Shown here piece by piece: positions 57,522 to 64,000 of a stretch of DNA of 64,000 nt. The DNA is from Liolophura sinensis (lineage: Eukaryota > Mollusca > Polyplacophora > Chitonida > Chitonidae): positions 28,501,265 to 28,565,264 of the forward strand of contig NC_088303.1 in assembly GCF_032854445.1 (NCBI RefSeq). The letters are read 5' to 3'. Every line of letters begins with the position of its first letter. Position 1 is the first letter of the stretch. The translations under genes were made by a program, and so were the position numbers. Below the pieces are notes generated by a model. It was not told the DNA's origin. It saw nothing but the letters and a program-made list of their open reading frames with translations, and made no database searches.

Positions 57522-58515
57522 CTATTTCTTTAAGCCAGTTGCCGATATTCAGCTGTCTGTAAGATCAGTCATACTCGCTACCAAAATCGACTCTCGTAAG
57601 TGACATGTAACAACAAAAATGCTGTTAGAATTCTTTTTCCAATTTATATTATTATACCTCACGTAAAGTTATCGTTCTCCTATTGGATAATATCACGTCA
57701 CGTGAGTTTCAGCATGTCCTGATGTTGCACTCTGTGATGTCATTAAAGAAACAAATGCAGTGTAGCACGATAAATGTGCTACATCGCATTTATTTTTGAT
57801 CGCGTCTTAGGTAGTCTCCCCTTTGTGCTGTATTACGTCACATTTGCTGTCTGCTTTGACAGTCGATGTTTTGACAGTCACCTAACCCACTCACGTATGG
57901 AAACGTAAACAAAGTCTTGAGTGATGGGTTATCCGGATGCGCGCTAGTTGTACATCACCTGTCTCGAGCCGACAAATCACAATGCTCCACTCTGAAACAT
58001 GCAATAAGTGTATAAGGTCAAATTCCATAAACTTAGTTTCGACTAAAAAGAACTCATTAACTCGTGTGACGTCATGATTATTCAAAAGCAAGCTGTTTGC
58101 TGGACAATGGGCGTGCAGAGTATTTTGCTTTACAACGGGTGCACCAACAAGCGATTAGAACAAACGCCACGCAGTAACACAACCTACACTACTGTAGCTG
58201 CAAATAGATTACATCGCTTTAATATGCTAGCATACATCTCGAAATCCATACTGCCGTGAGATCATATACGACAAGGGATAAAATAAAATTATTTTTTTTG
58301 CGGTTATATTATACTAAAACATGTAAACAATTTCAAATATGACTGTGTCAGAAACAGATTTTGCAGTTAAGTCGATAGTAGTTAAGATTACTCTATGTAA
58401 CACGTCCACGTGTAGAGCTCGTATTGTTAAGCGCCACTGACAAAAAGCAATCTTGGTCGCGAGTATGACTGATTTTACAGACAGCTGAATATAGACGACT
58501 GGCTAAAACAAATAG
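57522..58515. mobile_element. ~1-kb element with ~66-bp terminal inverted repeats
   Basis: The left end (57522-57587) and the right end (58449-58515) are reverse complements over about 66 bases at roughly 80% identity. They share the exact 16-mer ATATTCAGCTGTCTGT (spanning ATATTCAGCTGTCTGTAA) and then TCAGTCATACTCGC. The interior is AT-rich with no transposase-like frame, plus a hairpin GTAGCAC..GTGCTAC near 57766-57790. Best explained as a non-autonomous DNA transposon. Exact ends and target duplication were not resolved. Confidence 0.6.
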
Positions 58516-58885
58516 ATTTTAGTTTTGTACTCTAGCATGTTCAATCACTCCACATACTCAATCAGCTTATGCTGAGATGCCACTAAATTACCGTTTCGTG
58601 TTCGATGCGACTTTACCACTCTAAACAGACCAAAGGGATAACATTATCACCCGAGAGACGTTTCGTAAGTCGATGATCTTTCTGTGAATGTCCAAAAACA
58701 GCCCTCACCAAAATTATAACAAGAAGTAAGCCTTTCTAGGCCTTTGGTAAAGGTAAGAAACCATCACTTTGCCGAGGTAAATGTATGTCATCCACCGTTT
58801 AATTGAGCTAAACGCGTAATATTTCCTGGTGGAGGTAATTATTTCGCTATTATTTTAGAATAGCACAATTACCTTGCACAAAATA
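58516..58885. other. no gene seen
   Basis: Unique-looking sequence. Confidence 0.45.
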
Positions 58886-58980
58886 TCGGCCTTGTCTGTG
58901 TGCGTTATAGGCGTTGTCTGTGCACGTGTTATCGGCGTTGTCTGTGCACGTGTTATCGGCGTTGTCTATGCACGTGTTAC
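58886..58980 (+). repeat. 24-bp tandem repeat, four units
   Basis: GCGTTGTCTGTGCACGTGTT with ATCG between units. Unit starts are 58889 (worn), 58911, 58935 and 58959. Multiples of 24 keep a frame open on the minus strand (58850-59323), producing a short Asp/Asn/Thr repeat peptide that also runs into a SINE. Confidence 0.93.
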
Positions 58981-59095
58981 TATTCAAAAATAAACGTAAT
59001 AAATTCCTAACATTTATAAAGCGGGTCGCATTGTATATAACTTTTTCATTCAGAATCATTTTAAGACTATAAAGAATACAGGTTCGAATCTGAAA

Positions 59096-59206
59096 TTGTC
59101 GTGGGTTTCTCCTGGGCTCTGCCCGGGTTCCTCCCACCGACCGTCGTCGTGTAAGTGAAATATTCTTGAGTACGGAGTAAAATGCCAACCAATCAATAAA
59201 TAAATA
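59096..59206 (+). mobile_element. SINE-A 3' fragment
   Basis: Starts at GTCGTGGGTTTCTCCTGGGC and runs to GAGTACGGAGTAAAATGCCA and ATCAATAAATAAATA. Confidence 0.9.
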
Positions 59207-59929
59207 CATCTTTTGTTTGTAAAGATACTGATATCCATACAAGGCATCGATGTGTAGAGCTTGTTGAGTTGCGTGTCTCTGACCAAACATAATATTTGCA
59301 TGATTTGATGAAGTGAGAAACAAAATCTCGATGAGAAAAAATACTCCTGTTTAATTTACCTCAACCTTAACGTGCATTAGCCAGAACTGCGTCGTAAAAC
59401 TCCAGTCGTCAGTGCTGTAGATTGCCTCATAATTCTGTGTTATCGATATTTCTTATGTGACCTTATGCAATTGTATGATAAAGTAGCCAACACCTGATGT
59501 TAGTTTAATGATGGCATGCTTCATCCAAAACTGGCATGGGATATATGAACAGACCACAGAGCTCTAATTCAATGACAAACTTCTCCACTGCCTTTGTCGA
59601 TCCATAGAAACCTTTGAACTGACTTCTAACTATATCTAGGAGTCAATCTAACACCGTCGCTGTACGGTATGGGTATTAGATTGGTTTATGAACATTACTG
59701 GATAAAGCCAAGCATCAAAGCCTCTGTATGTCATCATGTGTTGGACGGCAAATCAGTTAATAAAATCACCTCAGCGCATACATGATGAGGATGCACGCTG
59801 TTGCTTTCAAAATATGCTCATAGCAGAAAAATGGTTACTTGTACGAATTACGCAGACTGCTAACATTAAGAGATCACGACTCGTTGAGATGTTATATAGT
59901 TATTTGATAGTTGTTCACATTACTCTTCA
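59207..59929. other. no gene seen
   Basis: Unique-looking. The start of the 162-codon frame 59736-60224 lies here but runs into SINE sequence. Confidence 0.4.
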
Positions 59930-59995
59930 ACGGTGGCGGCGCCATCGTTTTATGGTGGAGGAAACTAATGTGCCCGGAGGAAACCACTTACCTTT
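59930..59995 (+). repeat. SINE body fragment (D-type wording)
   Basis: GGTGGCGGCGCCATCGTTTT, ATGGTGGAGGAAACTAATGT, GCCCGGAGGAAACCACTTAC. Related to the GTGCC(C/T)GG..GAAAACC bodies at 24328/26172 and 62001. Confidence 0.6.
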
Positions 59996-60202
59996 GATAA
60001 GTTACTGGCGATTCTCCACACGGCTGACATACATGTACATGTACGCCATACTGAAGAGCCACTACAATGTGGAAATTGGATTGGCAGTAAAATACAACAC
60101 GTCTTCGAAATGGAGCCTAGGACACAGTCATGCGATCAGATATCACCTGTACCATTCCACTGTGAACTGGATCATATTTATGACAGCAAAATGGGCGTCA
60201 GT

Positions 60203-60437
60203 AGCCAACTGGTTATCGTGCTAGCGTAGCACAATGACTCGGGAAGTCTCTCACCAAAGCAGACCATTATGAGTTCAAATCCAGTTCATGCTGAGTTCTT
60301 TTCCGGTTATACATGGGAAGGTTTGTCAGCAACCAACGGTTTGTCCTGTTCCCGGTTTCCTCCCACCATAGTGTTGGGCGCCGTTATATAAGTGAAATAT
60401 CCCTCGGTACGGCGTAAAACACCAATTAAATAATTGA
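60203..60437 (+). mobile_element. SINE-A, near full-length, diverged
   Basis: Head GCCAACTGGTTATCGTGCTA, GCGTAGCACAATGACTCGGG. B box GAGTTCAAATCCAG, body CCGGTTATACATGGGAAGGT, tail GGTACGGCGTAAAACACCAA, TTAAATAATTG. Confidence 0.92.
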
Positions 60438-60969
60438 ACAATTGTAACGGTAAAATGTCACATAAATCTTTTCCTGGGTTGAATCGTTCTATCAGATAGA
60501 TCTTGGCTTAAATCATTTATTACTTGCACAAAGTAATTTGAAATCAGTATGACGCGCATATCATAAGATTTCCGCTTAAGCACGCGGGATTTTGAGTAAA
60601 ACTTCCTTTGATCAAAAGAGAAATTAGCTTCATTACGAGATTCATTATGGAAAATAATGACATGAGGAAGGAAGTATAGCGTTAAATTCAAGGCTTCTCA
60701 TTAATTACATTTTCTGAACTAGCTGGATTAGTACGTGGAAAAGAAATTCTAACCGGATTTAAGTCCATATGACAGCATGCATCCGGTGTTCTTTAAACGA
60801 GGGGCATGCCAGGATGAGCTGTTTATCATTCTGGGTTTCTTTGATACTTCACCAAGAGCTTCATTGATAGATAGGAACACATACACTATATACGTTCCGA
60901 TCGCTTTACTTAATCCTATAAACTCTAGAAACCAAGGTACGTTTTCTGTGGGCTTTGCCAAAGGTTCGG
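60438..60969. other. no gene confirmed
   Basis: Opposing open frames at 60777-61040 (plus) and 60749-60997 (minus). Neither recognised. Confidence 0.4.
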
Positions 60970-61240
60970 CTACGGCCTTCCATATGCAGTTTTCCACAGT
61001 TCCGGAAAATGTGCCATGGTTTCTTCATAATTCTCCATGACTTTCTCCAGCCTTAAACCTGACCGGAGTTAGCAACCACCCTTCGATAGGTACTTGGCGT
61101 ACTTCTGGCCGCAGCCAAACCAGCAGAATGGAGCTGGATTCGAATATGCGATGTCATTGATCAAGTGCCTAACAGTCACACGGAGACAGATCTTTAGGGA
61201 GTTGAATGAACTAGTGAGAGCTCTGAACTGATTCTGTGTT

Positions 61241-61679
61241 CATGTTTAAGATATGCTACATGAAAGAGAGTAATAGAAAGTAATTATTCGACTCATTTAC
61301 CATTACCCAGCATGTATTTCTCTTAACCTATTTGCCTGTGATTCTTCATTTTCCATAAGTTGCTTTGAATCTTGAATATTTAAAAATATATAACGTGTTT
61401 TGTTCTTGGTTGAACTGACTGTGCCCAGGAATGATTCTAAAAGGAAGAAAAACATTCCCGTCAGGGCATCCCGTGGATCTGCCATTATTCTAATTAAGGC
61501 AGTTGGGTATTTTTACCGCACAGGATATAATAAATCACCCCACGGCGGTCATGGCTTGAGCTGATGAAAAAAAATTCCTATTGCATTAAAAACTTACAGA
61601 GACTGCCCAATTAAACACAGCAAGACTCAGTAATTAAATAGGCTGAGGCAAATGCAGGAATTGATGCTGTTGTTGTTTT
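61241..61679. other. no gene seen
   Basis: Unique-looking. A 60-codon minus frame is not recognised. Confidence 0.45.
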
Positions 61680-61681
61680 TC

Positions 61682-61790
61682 CTTCAGCATCTGAGCGCGA
61701 ATCTGGACTCGGTCAGAGTTCAAATCCGGTTGATTACTCCAAGGAGATCTTCCTGTGTGATTGCCAGTTGATATTGGAATGGTCTAATGT
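61682..61790 (+). repeat. tRNA-like SINE head fragment
   Basis: CAGCATCTGAGCGCGAATCT then GGTCAGAGTTCAAATCCGGT, the second containing a B box (GTTCAAATCC). The A-box half is poor. A T9 run near 61791 would terminate pol III. Confidence 0.45.
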
Positions 61791-61974
61791 TTTTTTTTTA
61801 CTGCAGTTAAACATTAAATCGTTGGATTATATATATTTGTTATCAACTTTGTGTAGGATAAATGAAAAGAAAACATAAAAAAGTATGCACAAGTAGAAAA
61901 AGTATTACACATGTATCTAAAACTAAGATTTCTGAGGTTAAATACAGAAAATTTTTCTCACTTCTATAACGGCG

Positions 61975-62000
61975 GTTAGGTTTAGCGGTTGAAGACACGG
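61975..62000 (+). repeat. SINE body lead-in to the duplication
   Basis: GCGGTTAGGTTTAGCGGTTG then AAGACACGG, part of the same D-type SINE remnant as the following duplication. Confidence 0.45.
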
Positions 62001-62232
62001 GAGAACCCGGAGAAAACCCCTGACCACAAACCAGTTTACCGAAAGTCGCACCGAGAGCTGGATTTGAACACGTGACCTAACTGGTCAAGCATCTCATAGC
62101 TGCCACTATAGTCACCGAGAACCCGGAGAAAACCCCTGACCACAAACCAGTTTACCGAAAGTCGCACCGAGAGCTGGATTTGAACACGTGACCTAACTGG
62201 TCAAGCATCTCATAGCTCCCACTATAGTCACC
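62001..62232 (+). repeat. 116-bp tandem duplication, two units with one mismatch
   Basis: GAGAACCCGGAGAAAACCCC begins at 62001 and at 62117. The units are identical except G at 62102 versus C at 62218. The content is a reversed SINE body and head (GAGCTGGATTTGAACACGTG holds a reversed B box). The near identity marks a recent event or an assembly artefact. Confidence 0.95.
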
Positions 62233-64000
62233 GTAAATCCTAGAGAATTATTAAAATAATTCTCCACGACCTTTGTACCAGCTTTAACAAATAAGGTCCA
62301 GGAATTAAAGGGTCTAAAATTCAAAACAATAAACAGTAAAACTTTGGCTTAACTTTTTTGATATTTTAACAGTAAAGGGACCCGAGGAGACTCTCACTAT
62401 GCGATCTCATCTTTACTTATGTAAAGTTTACCTGTGCACCAGATATATTTACAGGGCTGGAGACAGTCGGCGTGACATCTGATTTCATTTAATTTAGTGC
62501 TAAATATAAAAAAAATAAAGGTATTAGCCGATAAAGTTGGTAATGATATTAATATTATGCGTAATTCATTTTATGTTTGAAGGTTAGTACCTTTTAAATT
62601 AAAAGCCAATTTTTTATTTACAGTTTTTTCCCGTAGTGATTTTATTGGAAGTTCTTATGAGTTAATTTAAGAGTTCTTCTCTCTTACATGTCACCAGCTT
62701 TATTTGCTGTTTATAGATCATTGCTTACATATTTCTTCGGGATCTTTGGGTTCTATGTATTTTTTGCTGGAAATGGTTCTTGATATTTTGAAGTTGGTTG
62801 CTTCTTATTTTCTACGGGTGGTATACGAATGTTGGATTTGACGTTTGGATTCTACAAGCGTCCACTCTCATTTGTTTAATAACAGCGTAACATAACTCAA
62901 TGTTTTTTTTTTGTTTGAAAAGACATTCCCCACTTTCTTTCACCACTTTCGATTTACTTTTTTGGGTACACAATTATTCGGTCAGTTAACACCGTTTGCT
63001 TTGTGGGTGGGGCATGTGCTTGTGGGCGTCATATGTGATACGTTACGGTATATGTTCAACGATACTTCTTCCCAGAAACTTAATTAAGAACCAGGTCTAA
63101 TCAAACCCATTCATCAAGGTATAAGTGTAAACAGCCAAATCTTCTAGTCAAGCTAGAAAGAAAAAGGAGTGTCAAGTTTCAAAGGCCCCATCGATAAAAA
63201 ATGTGATTAATGACACAATCAAGGTTTGAGTTTTAATATCATCACCGAAGCAGTCATTTACAGACATTCCTTTTGTAAAACTTCATCAGCGTTTTAGATG
63301 GAACTCTATGACACAGGCAAGCATTCTAAAACCGTTTTCTTTGCAAACGATCAACAATTTTTTTTTACATGCGATTTGTAAAAATGTGTAGAATAGAAAA
63401 CAGAACGTGGGCGGAGAAAAAACAATGGAATAATTTTCCGTGTCTTCTCTTCTCATAAGATAAGGCGAGAAAATAATGACTGTTTTTTTACAAAGCATTA
63501 AACGAAAATTTATCATGCGTTACTAATAAGTTAAACAGGGTAACTGACACGTTCCAAAAATATATGTATATAAGTATATTTTTTGTAATCAAATCGTGCT
63601 TTTTTCAAGGAATTCATACTAGTTAGTTATTAAGAAATCTGTGAAAAAAATTCAAATTTAGCAGATTCCTTTTTAAAGCGCCTTGACTTGTGTATTGTCT
63701 GTAGACGGTATGGATTTTCTAAGCAGGTGTTCTAAATCTCTGATCACTGCTTCTCAATACTGCTGCAAAACAAAATGTTTCTTCACACTTCTTTTTATTT
63801 TATTTTTGTTCACCCCCAAAATTGTCTTTCTTTTTAACAATACTTTTCTCCTAAACCTGAAACCATGGTATCCTGATATTGGTTTACCACCAATGCAGTT
63901 ATTTAGACATTGTGGAGGGATAGCAAAAAACAAATAAGACAAAGAAAATGTTTTCATGATCTCTCGTGGTTTCAACTTGGCACACGAGGTATTGGAGGAA
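62233..64000. other. no gene confirmed
   Basis: Very AT-rich. GAGAATTATTAAAATAATTC at 62243-62262 forms a 10-bp stem hairpin. The open frames 63286-63516, 63683-63937 and 63754-63975 overlap or are hydrophobic low-complexity. No repeats recognised. Confidence 0.4.

Noticed and set aside
58850-59323. 157-codon minus-strand frame with a short peptide repeat
   Set aside because: Spans a 24-bp tandem repeat and a SINE-A fragment; no independent coding evidence.
59736-60224. 162-codon open frame as a gene
   Set aside because: It crosses a SINE body fragment (59930-59995) and ends inside a SINE-A head.

Overview
This window is eukaryotic, intron- or desert-like DNA. It is AT-rich, no long open frame has recognisable protein homology, and it is full of short interspersed repeats. 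The dominant repeats are tRNA-headed SINEs whose 3' ends carry the 'GAGTACGRCGTWAAAC' type tail followed by (AAAT)n, (ACTC)n or (ATTC)n. From memory such elements are typical of mollusc (probably bivalve) genomes. The phylum call rests on repeat style only and is an inference. I recognise no complete protein-coding gene, no rRNA and no functional tRNA gene.

Layout. 0-5 kb: a tRNA-like SINE head, a 203-bp element with 20-bp terminal inverted repeats (771-973), a ~205-bp near-palindrome (2282-2488) and a SINE-B copy. 5-7.5 kb: a 164-bp tandem duplication with long G runs and a ~0.9-kb satellite with a 22-bp period. 9-15.5 kb: two copies of an inverted-repeat MITE, SINE-B copies with clean 12-bp target duplications, and a 53-bp x 6 tandem array. 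15.8-16.3 kb: a non-repetitive block holding a strong CTCF-like core. 17-24 kb: a third MITE copy, another palindromic MITE and SINE pieces. 24.2-26.3 kb: a four-layer nest (SINE-like element, then solo LTR, then SINE-B, then SINE-A), dated by target duplications. 26-37 kb: mostly unique sequence with SINE-C copies and a 38-bp minisatellite. 37.8-38.6 kb: a second, different putative solo LTR. 39-50 kb: mostly unique, including a homeodomain-site-rich block near 48.1-48.4 kb. 50.1-51.2 kb: a second copy of the first LTR family, inserted into another dispersed repeat. 51.7-62.2 kb: a 30-bp array, head-to-tail SINE-A copies, a ~1-kb element with 66-bp inverted ends, a 24-bp array and a fresh 116-bp tandem duplication. 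62.2-64 kb: nothing recognised.

The window reads as a transposon graveyard in an intron or intergenic region, possibly with a few regulatory blocks. The best-supported results are the insertion chronologies proved by target-site duplications and the 3' tail shared by SINE families with different heads. I did not find a convincing new cellular system.
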